Assembly: GCF_004770995.1 (NCBI RefSeq) | Contig: NZ_RQHW01000032.1 | Location: 1 to 64,000, forward strand | DNA: 64,000 bases | Origin: Leptospira idonii | Lineage (GTDB): Bacteria > Spirochaetota > Leptospiria > Leptospirales > Leptospiraceae | Direction of reading: 5' to 3' | Shown: in pieces, positions 37,615-46,049 of the stretch | Layout of the letters: each line of letters begins with the position of its first letter | Numbering within the stretch: the first letter of the stretch is position 1 | Translations under genes and position numbers: made by a program | The notes under the pieces: model-generated | Seen by the model: the letters and a program-made list of their open reading frames with translations, nothing else | What the model was told of the DNA's origin: nothing | Databases searched by the model: none

Positions 37615-37626
37615 GTGTATATACAC
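37615..37626. promoter_or_regulatory. MarR-type operator, copy 2 (upstream of thiolase)
   Basis: GTGTATATACAC is a perfect 12-base palindrome ending 15 bases before the thiolase ATG, next to AAGGAG. It shares 11 of 12 bases with the site before marR, and the flanks (TAGTG...CACNA) also match. Binding here would block initiation directly. Confidence 0.65.
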
Positions 37627-37641
37627 CATAAGGAGAAAAAT

Positions 37642-38814
37642 ATGGTATTTATCGTAGAAGGAAAAAGAACCCCCTTCGGAAAATTCGGAGGAGCTCTCAA
37701 AGGTTTCAGCTCCACGGAACTAGGAGTGATTTCCGCTAAAGAAACCATTCTTAAATCGAACGTAAATCCGGAAGAAATAGAAGAAGCGATTTACGGAAAT
37801 GTCATCCAAGACAGTGCGAACTCCGCTTATCTGGCAAGGCATATAGCCCTTCAGTCGGGAATGTCCCTCTCCTCCTCTGCCTTGAATGTAAACAGGCTTT
37901 GCGGTTCCGGATTGGAATCGATTGTATCGGGAGCTAGAAAGATCCTCTCTCATGAAAACAATTTGATCCTTACTGGAGGAACAGAATCGATGAGCGGCGC
38001 TCCCATGGTATTAAGGAATGCTAGGTGGGGATGGAAATATGGTAATAGTCCTGTAGAAGACAGTTTGGCTCAGAGTCTCACTGACAGTTTCATTGGTCTT
38101 CCTATGGGACAAACCGCAGAAAACATCGCTTCTTTGTACGGACTTTCCAGAGAAGAACAGGATGACTGGGCGGCAATCTCCCAATCCAGAGCGGAAGAAG
38201 CTACAAACAAAGGTTATTTGAGAGAAGAGATCGTTCCCGTTTCCATTCCCGGTAAAAAACCTTTTCTTTTGGATTCGGACGAACACATCAGAGGAAAAGC
38301 TTGTGTCGAACAACTTTCTCTTCTCCCTCCTGCCTTTACAAAGGACGGTTCCGTAACCGCAGGAAATGCTTCAGGAATCAATGACGGTGCTGCCTCGGTT
38401 CTTTTGGCTTCCGAACATTTCGTAAAAGAAAGAAACATCAAACCGATCGCAAAAATTTTAGGTTATGCGGCGGCTGGCTGCGATCCTTCCACTATGGGAT
38501 TAGGTCCGGTATTTGCCATTCCCAAAGCCTTAAAAATGGCGGGGCTCGGTTTGCAAGATATTGATCTTTTCGAAATCAATGAAGCATACAGTGCGCAAGT
38601 ACTGGGAGTGATGAAAGAACTTTCCTTGGATAAAAACAAAACCAACGTAAACGGAGGAGCGGTCGCCATCGGACATCCGCTAGGAGCCAGCGGAACCAGA
38701 GTCACACTCACTCTAGCTTACGAACTCAAAAGAAGAAACCTAAAAAGAGGAGTCGCTTCCCTTTGTATCGGAGGAGGACAAGGAATTGCGATCGTGATCG
38801 AAAATACGAATTAA
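37642..38814 (+). CDS. Thiolase (acetyl-CoA acyltransferase)
   Basis: A 390-residue thiolase that joins or cleaves acyl-CoA and acetyl-CoA. The nucleophilic cysteine lies in NRLCGSGLESIVSGA. The C-terminal motifs FEINEAYSAQV, GGAVAIGHPLGASGTR and SLCIGGGQGIA supply the catalytic His and second Cys. I chose the ATG at 37642 because AAGGAG precedes it, whereas the longer frame would begin inside the operator palindrome. Whether it degrades fatty acids or makes acetoacetyl-CoA cannot be told. Control by the neighbouring MarR protein is likely. Confidence 0.93.
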   Translation: MVFIVEGKRTPFGKFGGALKGFSSTELGVISAKETILKSNVNPEEIEEAIYGNVIQDSANSAYLARHIALQSGMSLSSSALNVNRLCGSGLESIVSGARKILSHENNLILTGGTESMSGAPMVLRNARWGWKYGNSPVEDSLAQSLTDSFIGLPMGQTAENIASLYGLSREEQDDWAAISQSRAEEATNKGYLREEIVPVSIPGKKPFLLDSDEHIRGKACVEQLSLLPPAFTKDGSVTAGNASGINDGAASVLLASEHFVKERNIKPIAKILGYAAAGCDPSTMGLGPVFAIPKALKMAGLGLQDIDLFEINEAYSAQVLGVMKELSLDKNKTNVNGGAVAIGHPLGASGTRVTLTLAYELKRRNLKRGVASLCIGGGQGIAIVIENTN

Positions 38815-38820
38815 TCGGCT

Positions 38821-38850
38821 CCCGCCGGAACCGAATTCGATTTCGGCGGG
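38821..38850 (+). terminator. Terminator after thiolase
   Basis: The stem CCCGCCGGAA / TTTCGGCGGG (10 pairs with one G-T) starts 6 bases after the thiolase stop. It encloses CCGAATTCGA. The following bases are only moderately T-rich. Confidence 0.6.
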
Positions 38851-38886
38851 TCTAAATTCTGATTTTTCAAAAGGTGACCCCATTAC

Positions 38887-39747
38887 ATGTTTCGAATTTT
38901 TCTTCTGGCCTTTCTTTGTTTCTTCCACTTACAATGTTTCGTCTTTCGTTCTTTGGACAAACCGACTCAAACGATCCGTTTGGAAGCGGTAGACCCTTCT
39001 CAAGTTCGATTCCATTGGATCGGGCATGCAACCCTTCTCATTCAAATTTACGATAAGTGGATTTTGACAGATCCCAATTTTTCAACAAATTTAGGTTTTG
39101 TGGTTAAACGTTATGTCGAACCGGCCATTTCCCCGGAAATGATTCCTCCTTTGGATGCTGTGGTGGTTTCACACAGCCATTTCGATCATCTGGACCAACC
39201 TTCCTTAAAATCCATTTCCATCCAAGGAAACCTTCTTGTTCCGAAAGGAGCGGGAACCTACGTCCCTTCGAAATGGGATGAAAATCTCAAGGAAATGAAT
39301 CCTTGGGACTCTGTTGAAACCAGAGGAATTAAAATCACTGCCGTTCCCGCACGCCATTTCGGAGGAAGATGGCTAGTGGACAATTTCTGGGACGGTGATC
39401 CTTATACCGGTTATGTGATTGAATACAAGGATGTGACCATCTATTTTGCGGGAGACACTGGATATCAAAAAGAGGAATTTAAGGAAATCGGAAAAAGATT
39501 CAAAATCGATGTCGCCTTACTCCCCGTAGGTCCGAGCAAAGGGCCGAATAACGCAGTTCATATCAATCCGGAAGAAGCTGCCCGCAGTTATCTGGATCTG
39601 TATGCTAAAATAATGATTCCTATGCATTACGGCACTTTTTATAGATCCCTAGAATCGGAACTTCCCGAAATCAAAAGAGCCTTGGAACCTCTGGGAGACA
39701 AGGCAGTCCTTCTGGGAGTCGGAGAAACCTATACCTGGAAGAAGTGA
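38887..39747 (+). CDS. MBL-fold hydrolase, lipoprotein, NAPE-PLD/UlaG-like
   Basis: A 286-residue metallo-beta-lactamase-fold protein. It starts with a short lipoprotein-type signal (RIFLLAFLCFFHLQ-C). The metal motif is SHSHFDHLD, with IGHATLLIQIYDKWILTDP before it, RHFGGRW, the GDT in FAGDTGY and the late histidine in MIPMHYGTF. This pattern fits N-acylphosphatidylethanolamine-hydrolysing or UlaG-like lactonase proteins. The probable lipid anchor puts it outside the cytoplasm. The substrate is unknown. Confidence 0.85.
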   Translation: MFRIFLLAFLCFFHLQCFVFRSLDKPTQTIRLEAVDPSQVRFHWIGHATLLIQIYDKWILTDPNFSTNLGFVVKRYVEPAISPEMIPPLDAVVVSHSHFDHLDQPSLKSISIQGNLLVPKGAGTYVPSKWDENLKEMNPWDSVETRGIKITAVPARHFGGRWLVDNFWDGDPYTGYVIEYKDVTIYFAGDTGYQKEEFKEIGKRFKIDVALLPVGPSKGPNNAVHINPEEAARSYLDLYAKIMIPMHYGTFYRSLESELPEIKRALEPLGDKAVLLGVGETYTWKK

Positions 39748-39857
39748 ATTTAGAACGATCCAAAATTTAAGGAATGGTATAAAATCATTTTTCACCCTCA
39801 AAAAAAAGAATGAATTCCTAGAAAGCGGGTTTCCACTGTGGGCAAAAGGAGATGCAA

Positions 39858-40163
39858 ATGATGAAAAAGATTTTTTTGATTTGTTTGGTTTTGGCCGCAG
39901 CGGAAATGTCTGCGATTTCCGAATTGGAAAAGTTGTTCCTAAAGGAAGCGGTTACACCGGAGGCAAAAAAAACGACAAAAGAATACTTCGCAAAAAGGGC
40001 TCAGGATTACAAAGATCTTGCTGTAAAGTATGAAGGTTTATCAAAACAACCTCAAGGCGGAAAAGCTGCTTCCGCAGAAGGAACTCAGAAAAAATATAAA
40101 AAACTTTCCGAAGATTCCTTAAAAGAGGCGGAAAAATACCAAGCAGAAGCAGATAAACTTTAA
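39858..40163 (+). CDS. Small exported helical protein of unknown function
   Basis: A 101-residue product with a signal peptide (MMKKIFLICLVLAAAEMSA) and a mature part that is almost wholly charged helix (KTTKEYFAKRAQDYKDLAVK, KKYKKLSEDSLKEAEKYQ). It should form a coiled coil in the periplasm. No cysteine remains after the signal. Three ATG codons lie close together (39852, 39858, 39861); AGGAG spacing favours 39858. I recall similar small proteins in leptospires but no function. Confidence 0.7.
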   Translation: MMKKIFLICLVLAAAEMSAISELEKLFLKEAVTPEAKKTTKEYFAKRAQDYKDLAVKYEGLSKQPQGGKAASAEGTQKKYKKLSEDSLKEAEKYQAEADKL

Positions 40164-40353
40164 TCTTCTATCCCCGCGCAAGGGATAGGCAGGGCGAAGG
40201 TCTTCACCTTACATCGATAATATATAGGATTGTGAGGAGGAGGTGAAGACGGGAGCGAAGCGCACCCCGAACTAGCCCGACCCCTTTTCCGCAGGAAAAA
40301 AGGGGATGCGCCCAGATACCGTCCGCAAGATTCTTTCTTTTCAGAGAGATCAA
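40164..40353. other. Structured intergenic region with two hairpins
   Basis: The region contains a long-range inverted repeat GTCTTCACCT (40200-40209) / AGGTGAAGAC (40241-40250). It also contains a strong hairpin CCCCTTTTCC (40281-40290) / GGAAAAAAGGGG (40294-40305), which has a two-base bulge. The composition is more GC-rich than the surroundings, with repeated GCGAAG and GCGCA words. It might be a terminator complex, a repeated intergenic element or a leader RNA for the ATPase gene. I could not see which. Confidence 0.4.
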
Positions 40354-41082
40354 ATGGCTGAAAATGCGGTTTTTAATTGGAGCGGAGGAAAAGATTCCTC
40401 TTTAGCTCTCTATCACATTCAAAAAGACAATCGTTATAAAATTCATTCCCTACTTACATCCGTTAATTCTTCCGCGGATAGAATCAGTATGCACGGAGTC
40501 AGAAATTCCCTTTTGGAAAAACAAGCGGAAAGTCTGGGGATTCCTTTGGACAAGATTCTTCTGCCGGAACATCCGAATATGCAAACTTACGAATCTATTA
40601 TGAAAGACAAGATGGATGAATTATCCGGGAAAGGAATCGATCATTCCGTTTTCGGGGATATCTTTCTGGAAGATTTGAAAAAATACAGAGAAGATCAACT
40701 TCATAAAATAGGCTGGAAGGCGGTGTTTCCTCTTTGGAAAAGAGATACGAAAGAACTTATTTCCGAATTTATTGATCTAGGATTTAAAGCGGTTTTAGTT
40801 TGTGTGAACGATCGTTATTTGGATGTTTCTTTTGCAGGAAGGGAAATCGACAGGGAGCTTTTGAAAGATCTTCCCGAAGGAGTGGATCCTTGCGGTGAAA
40901 ACGGAGAGTATCATTCTTTCGTTTATGACGGCCCTATCTTTAAGAATCGGATTTTGTTCGAACAGGGAGAGACCGTTTATAAAACCTATCCGGCGCCTTC
41001 TTCTTCGAACGACGATTGTTTCCAACCTCCGTCCGAAGAAAAACAGCCGGGTTTTTATTTCAAAGACCTAGTTCTTCGTTGA
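40354..41082 (+). CDS. Dph6-like (DUF71) adenine-nucleotide alpha hydrolase
   Basis: A 242-residue PP-loop ATPase. The signature NWSGGKDSSLALY starts near the N-terminus. HGVRNSLLEKQAESLGIPL, VFGDIFLEDLKKYREDQL and VDPCGENGEYHSFVYDGP are characteristic of the diphthine-ammonia-ligase family. The bacterial role of this family is not established, as bacteria lack diphthamide. A frame upstream begins at 40306 inside the hairpin; the ATG at 40354 is the better start. The last 15 bases overlap the convergent creD gene. Confidence 0.85.
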   Translation: MAENAVFNWSGGKDSSLALYHIQKDNRYKIHSLLTSVNSSADRISMHGVRNSLLEKQAESLGIPLDKILLPEHPNMQTYESIMKDKMDELSGKGIDHSVFGDIFLEDLKKYREDQLHKIGWKAVFPLWKRDTKELISEFIDLGFKAVLVCVNDRYLDVSFAGREIDRELLKDLPEGVDPCGENGEYHSFVYDGPIFKNRILFEQGETVYKTYPAPSSSNDDCFQPPSEEKQPGFYFKDLVLR

Positions 41083-42411
41083 ATTTTCGTTCGGTTTTCC
41101 GAATGCATACCAGTCCACTTTTCTAGTGAAGTGCATTACGATTCCCAGAACGACGAACAATGCGACCGAGCCCAAAAGAAGTGCCTGGTCTTCCGAAGAA
41201 AGTATGACATAAAGGAAACCGTACAGACCCGAATAGTAGATTCCCGTTAAAATTCCTTTTTTCGAATTCTTTAATACGGAAGCGGAATAATACCCGATTA
41301 ACAAAGATACGGCGATTGAAGCGGCGGTATATGCTCCCGTAAAACCGATATGTTCGGAAAAGGAAAGATTCAGTATATAAAACACCACCATTGCAGAACC
41401 TATCAGCAAGTATTGAATGGGGTGGAGGATCACCCCTCCGAACACTTCCATGAGAAAGAACAATGTGAAACTTGTGATTAGAATCAAAATTCCGTATTTC
41501 ACTGATCTTTCCGTTTTTAGGTAATGGTCTGTCGGTGTGATGAGTTTGACTCCGTTTTTAGAAGAGTCGATGGATTCGGAAATACTTCCGTCCATATAGG
41601 TGATGACCTGAGGATAATTTCTTCCGAAGTAGGAGGAATCCCAAGTGGAATCAAATCCTTGTTCGGTGATATTTCTATCTCTAGGAAGCGAATTTCCGTC
41701 GAAAGAAGGATCTTTCCAATCGGCGGAAAGTTGAAAGCTACTGTTTTTTCCAGTGGGAACGAAATGAAAGGATTGAGATCCTTTTAGATCGAATCGGATC
41801 TGAAATTTTTTATTTACTTCCGAATCTTCCCAAGATACGGGAGTATGAAGTCCTGTGCCGAAGTACCCAGTAGAAGCTCCTCCCGGCAGAAATATTTTTT
41901 CCTTTCCTCCCCAATTCAATTTCACTTCACTTCCGATTCCTTTCACATCGGATACGGATAACACAAGTGCGGCGTCATCCCAATATACATAACTTGTATC
42001 TTTGGGAAAATCGGAAAGAGCGGGTGTTTTGAATTTGCCTTCCAAATTAAGATCGGATTTGTACAATACGGCTTCATAGATTCCCCTTTTTCTCAGTTCT
42101 GTCTGCAGATCCGCTTTCATTCTTACATCTTCCGGAAGAAAATATGCATAATGAGTCACATAGTCCCAGGATTGTTTTTTAGAGCTTTGGTCGGAAACAG
42201 GAATTTTTAGATTATAAGGAATCACCAAAAAAGGCCCTGCCACTACTTGGTTTCCTCCCCATTTCGAACTGATTTCCAAAGCTGCGTTTTCGGCTGTTAG
42301 TTTTCGATCATAAATCAGATTTTGGATCATCGAGAGAGGGATCAAAAAACAAAGGATCATCACTCCCAGGATCACCAAACGAAGATTTACGGATGATTGG
42401 ATTTTAGTCAT
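41068..42411 (-). CDS. creD: Inner-membrane protein CreD
   Basis: A 447-residue CreD-family protein. An N-terminal helix (LRLVILGVMILCFLIPLSMI) precedes a large periplasmic domain (AALEISSKWGGNQVVAGPFLVIPY, DYVTHYAYFLPEDV), followed by a block of about five helices from residue 310 (YGILILITSFTLFFLMEVFGG, IQYLLIGSAMVVFYIL). CreD of E. coli is controlled by CreBC and affects cell-envelope integrity. Here creB and creC lie just upstream on the same strand, with a phosphatase gene between. A CAGGAG site precedes the ATG. Confidence 0.9.
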   Translation of the reverse strand: MTKIQSSVNLRLVILGVMILCFLIPLSMIQNLIYDRKLTAENAALEISSKWGGNQVVAGPFLVIPYNLKIPVSDQSSKKQSWDYVTHYAYFLPEDVRMKADLQTELRKRGIYEAVLYKSDLNLEGKFKTPALSDFPKDTSYVYWDDAALVLSVSDVKGIGSEVKLNWGGKEKIFLPGGASTGYFGTGLHTPVSWEDSEVNKKFQIRFDLKGSQSFHFVPTGKNSSFQLSADWKDPSFDGNSLPRDRNITEQGFDSTWDSSYFGRNYPQVITYMDGSISESIDSSKNGVKLITPTDHYLKTERSVKYGILILITSFTLFFLMEVFGGVILHPIQYLLIGSAMVVFYILNLSFSEHIGFTGAYTAASIAVSLLIGYYSASVLKNSKKGILTGIYYSGLYGFLYVILSSEDQALLLGSVALFVVLGIVMHFTRKVDWYAFGKPNENSTKN

Positions 42412-42501
42412 ATTTTTCTCCTGTTAGAGAAAAGTATGCCTCAGGTTCGTGAGATAAAAATGTGCGGTTTGTGAGGATTGTGTGAGGAAAAGAAAAACCG
42501 T

Positions 42502-43776
42502 TTAAAATTGGATACAAAGAAGAGTCATATCGTCAGATTTGAAATGGTTCGAATGAAGCTTTACATTCTCAGTAAGTTGGGAAATCAGATTTTGGGTATT
42601 AAAATTATGCATAGTAAGAATCCATTCTTTAAGTCTGGCCCACCCCAACTGCTCCAGATCTCGGTTGAATATATCGAAGAAACCATCGGATACCAAAATT
42701 AGGCGATCTCCTTGTTCCAAAAAAAATTCCTTTTCTTCGCTGTTTACTGGCAGAGAAGTAAATAAAATATTCCCTTGCCCTCCTAATTCGATCAGTTCTG
42801 ATTTTCTTAGTATTAAAATCGGATGATGACCGCCGAATGCATATCGAATGGTATTGCCTTTCAGAAAAATTCGAATATAACAGCAGGATAAAAAATATTC
42901 GATTTCACGGATTGTCTTCATTCTGGAATGAATCTCCTGCAAGGAGGAAAGCAGGTCTAGTTTCTTAGAAGCGACCGATTCAAAGACTTTGATGGACATG
43001 GCGGATATGAATGCTGCGGAAATTCCATGACCGGATACATCAGCAAAAAGAAAATCTAGATAATCGTCACCCTCATAAAACCCTATGGAATCTCCTCCTA
43101 CTTCTTCGATAGGAAGATACTTCGTATGGATTTTGATTTTATTGAATTTCGGAAATTCCTTCGGTATCAGTGAATTTTGAATTTCCCTAGCGGTTTCCAG
43201 ATCAGCAGAAATTCTTTTATGAAATTTTTGCAGATCGTGTTTCGCCTCGATCAGAAGTCGATTCTCTATCTCGTATTTTCTGTTTAATGCCCTTAACTCG
43301 ATCTGAGTAACTACCTGTTTAGCAAGTACTCTTAACATTTCTTCTTTTTCAGGATCAATTGTTCTTGCCACACGATCGATAACACACAAAGTGCCAATCG
43401 CATTCCCCTGTTTGGTGACAAGAGGGGCACCCATATAAAATTTGATATTCGGTTCACCTGTAACAAGAGGATTATCGAAAAATCTTCGATCCAAAGAAGT
43501 ATCTGGAACAGTAAGAAGGTGATCCGGTTCCAAAATAGCATGTGCGCAGAAAGCTAAATCTCTATGAGTTTCCTGTGTAGGAAGTCCTACCCTGGATTTA
43601 AACCATTGACGATCCTCATCGATAAGACTAATCAGGGCGATGGGGGTGCCCATGATATGAGAAGCAATTTGAGTGATGTCATCGAAGTCTTTTTCACTCA
43701 CGGAATCCAATATATCTAAGGATTTAAGTTCCTTTAATCGAACTTTTTCATTTTCGGGCTTCTTTGCTGATTCCAA
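42502..43776 (-). CDS. GAF-SpoIIE (PP2C) phosphatase
   Basis: A 424-residue cytoplasmic signalling protein. An N-terminal GAF domain (about 20-170) has the pattern IALISLIDEDRQWFKSRVGL, FCAHAIL and YMGAPLVTKQGNAIGTLCVID. A helical linker with DLETAREIQNSLIP leads to a SpoIIE/PP2C domain with the metal-binding motifs VGGDSIGF, FADVSGHGISAAF, LVSDGFFD and KSDDMTLLCI. It should dephosphorylate a serine/threonine phosphoprotein, often an anti-sigma antagonist, when the GAF domain binds a ligand. It lies between creC and creD, where the textbook cre operon has no such gene. Confidence 0.9.
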   Translation of the reverse strand: MESAKKPENEKVRLKELKSLDILDSVSEKDFDDITQIASHIMGTPIALISLIDEDRQWFKSRVGLPTQETHRDLAFCAHAILEPDHLLTVPDTSLDRRFFDNPLVTGEPNIKFYMGAPLVTKQGNAIGTLCVIDRVARTIDPEKEEMLRVLAKQVVTQIELRALNRKYEIENRLLIEAKHDLQKFHKRISADLETAREIQNSLIPKEFPKFNKIKIHTKYLPIEEVGGDSIGFYEGDDYLDFLFADVSGHGISAAFISAMSIKVFESVASKKLDLLSSLQEIHSRMKTIREIEYFLSCCYIRIFLKGNTIRYAFGGHHPILILRKSELIELGGQGNILFTSLPVNSEEKEFFLEQGDRLILVSDGFFDIFNRDLEQLGWARLKEWILTMHNFNTQNLISQLTENVKLHSNHFKSDDMTLLCIQF

Positions 43777-43842
43777 AATTCGGTTCTCTAGGGGAGTACC
43801 ATGATTGGAATCATTTTAAATATTGCGAATCTTTTTCAATGA

Positions 43843-45296
43843 TCACAATTTAAGTTGCCCAAGAAAGATAAAACGAGCGGACACTCCCTTCCCTGCTCTA
43901 TTTTCCACGCGGATTTCCGCTCCATGCAAAACTGCCACTTGTTTCACAAAACTGAGACCCAACCCGGAACTTTTTTTTCCTGAATCGGGTCTTGGCAGAG
44001 AATAAAAACGATCAAAGATTTTAGAAAGAGCGTAGCCAGGAATTCCTTCCCCTTCGTCAAGAACGGTGCAAACGGGAACTCCTTCTTCCTCTTTCGTTTG
44101 GATTTGAACGGTAGAGCCGGAAGGAGAAAATTCGAGAGCATTCTGAATTAGATTTCGCAAAGCAAGTGTTAAAAAAAAACGATTCGCTTTCACGAACAAA
44201 GGTTCTCCTAGTATTTCCAGCCGGATGTTTTTTTTCTCCGATAGATCGGAAAAGGAAGATTTGATTTCATCAGCTAATGCAAACAAATTGATGTTTGCCT
44301 CCATTTCCAACTCCCAAGTTCCTTCCAAAGAGGAAAGATCCAGAAGTTTTTCGATGATGGACTGGATTCTTTTTCCTTCCGTTTGGATGTTTCCTATGAG
44401 TGTTTGTTTTCTTTCCGGATTGGATTCCAACAACTCCGCAGATGCTAGTATCGAAGACAAAGGACTTTTGATTTCATGCGTCAATGTTTGGATGTAGTTT
44501 TCTATGTATTCTTTTCCTTCCAACTCACGGATCAAACCGTCCATTTCCCTTCCCAACTCTCCTATTTCTTTGATTCCAATTTTGGGAAAAGAAGGTCTAT
44601 TTCCGGAACGAAGCTCAGAGACATATCTGGAAAGCCTGCGGATAGGATGGAACACCAAATAGGCGAGAATCGTAAAGACTAGAGAAATCACCACAGCCAC
44701 GAAAATACTGATCTGCCAAAACTTTTCCTTTGCCAATTCGATAAAAGGAAGAAGCGCAATCTTAGGCTTCACTACAGTGAGAACCGCTGAGATTTTTCCT
44801 TTATAAAACACCGGGGCTGCGACGAAGATAGCGCCTTCTTTTTCAGGATCCAAAAGTTTAGAAGACCTAGCTCCGTATTTCCCCTGTAAGGTGAGAAGAA
44901 CGTCGTTGTATCTGGAATAATCCAGTCCCTTTCTGTATCCTTCGGAATCATAGATCACAATTCCTTTCGCATCCGTAACATAAATTTGAAGATCCACTCT
45001 CGTTTTGGTTTGGCTGTAAATTTTTGCCTGTAAGGAACGATCCTTCGTTTTCTCAAAAACGGGATTTAGGATTTGAAACACCTGCGTTTCCAAAAGATTA
45101 GGTTCGGAGATATTTCGTAGAGAGGAGATTTTATCTTCCACTAAGGAAGCGAAAAGATGAGCCGTATCGTTGACAGACTCTTCCACTGTCTCCATATAAC
45201 GGGGGCGGATGGAGTCTTCCGTTCGATCGATTAAATAATAGAAACCGATTCCTAAGACAAAAAAAAACCGATGACAATTCGAATCCAAAGACTCAT
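43843..45296 (-). CDS. creC: Sensor histidine kinase CreC; reading frame broken at a 9-base homopolymer
   Basis: A CreC-type membrane kinase of about 483 residues. It has an N-terminal helix, a periplasmic sensor (FASLVEDKISSLRNISEPNL, YVTDAKGIVIYDSEGY), a second helix near residue 195, HAMP, a HisKA domain with the phospho-acceptor in TLTHEIKSPLSSILA, and an HATPase with LIQNALEFSPSG and SSGLGLSFVKQVA. The natural start is the ATG at 45296, which overlaps the creB stop as ATGA and gives MSLWIRIVIGF. That frame hits a stop just after a run of nine T (A on the plus strand, 45259-45267). Adding one T restores VLGIGFYYLI and the rest. A TTG at 45288 opens the downstream frame directly. The break could be phase variation, slippage or an error. 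Confidence 0.85.
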
Positions 45297-45970
45297 ATTT
45301 TTTCCTTCAACCCGTAACCTTCTCCCCTTCTCGTTTCGATGGGATCAAAGTCCTTTTGAATTTCTTTGAAGCGGGAACGTATGTTTTTGATCACAGTGTC
45401 CACGGCGCGGTCGAAACTATCTTCAGGTTCCGTCCAAACATTGTCCATGATTTCTTCTCTGGAAAAAATTCTCCCGGGATATTTAAAAAACAAAGCCAAA
45501 GTTTTATATTCGTAAGGAGAAAGAGAAAGAGACTGCCCTGCAAAGAAGATCAATTTTTTAGAAACATCGATTCTAAGTAAAGATTCGTCCGATTTCTCTT
45601 TTTTATCGGTTCGTCTGAGAACCGCTTTGATGCGGGCGATCAGTTCCCTGGGACTGAAAGGTTTGACTACGTAATCATCCGCTCCTAACTCCAGTCCCAA
45701 TACTTTATCGATTTCGGAAGATCTTGCGGTAAGTAAAATTACGGGAGTTTGGTGGTCTTTTCTGATTGATTTTAAGACCTCGAAACCGCTTTGGTCGGGA
45801 AGCCCTAAATCCAAAAGGATGAGATGGGGATTTTTCGAAAGAGAAAGTAAACCTGCTTCTCCCGTCATTGCGGAAAAAGAAAGATAACCCTCTTCTTCCA
45901 AAGCGATTTGAAGAGTGGAAAGAATTCCAGGTTCGTCTTCAATGATTAGAATGCGATCCTTCTCTTTCAT
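45293..45970 (-). CDS. creB: OmpR-family response regulator CreB
   Basis: A 225-residue two-domain regulator. The receiver has acidic residues EDE (11-13), phospho-acceptor Asp54 in LLDLGLPD, the conserved threonine in LLTARSSEID and Lys103 in VVKPFSPREL. The C-terminal winged-helix domain has LSPYEYKTLALFFKYPGRIF, REEIMDNVW and VDTVIKNIRSRF with RGEGYGL. The neighbours creC and creD support CreB rather than another OmpR-type regulator. It is translationally coupled to creC. Confidence 0.92.
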   Translation of the reverse strand: MKEKDRILIIEDEPGILSTLQIALEEEGYLSFSAMTGEAGLLSLSKNPHLILLDLGLPDQSGFEVLKSIRKDHQTPVILLTARSSEIDKVLGLELGADDYVVKPFSPRELIARIKAVLRRTDKKEKSDESLLRIDVSKKLIFFAGQSLSLSPYEYKTLALFFKYPGRIFSREEIMDNVWTEPEDSFDRAVDTVIKNIRSRFKEIQKDFDPIETRRGEGYGLKEKI

Positions 45971-46049
45971 TATTAGGAAGGATTCGAAACCCGTTTATTT
46001 TAAGCAAGCATTCCCGGCAACTTTCAGTGTCCGGAAAATCAAGTTTTGA

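Noticed and set aside
37615..37641. An upstream extension of the thiolase gene
   Set aside because: It would start inside the operator palindrome; the AAGGAG site points to the ATG at 37642.
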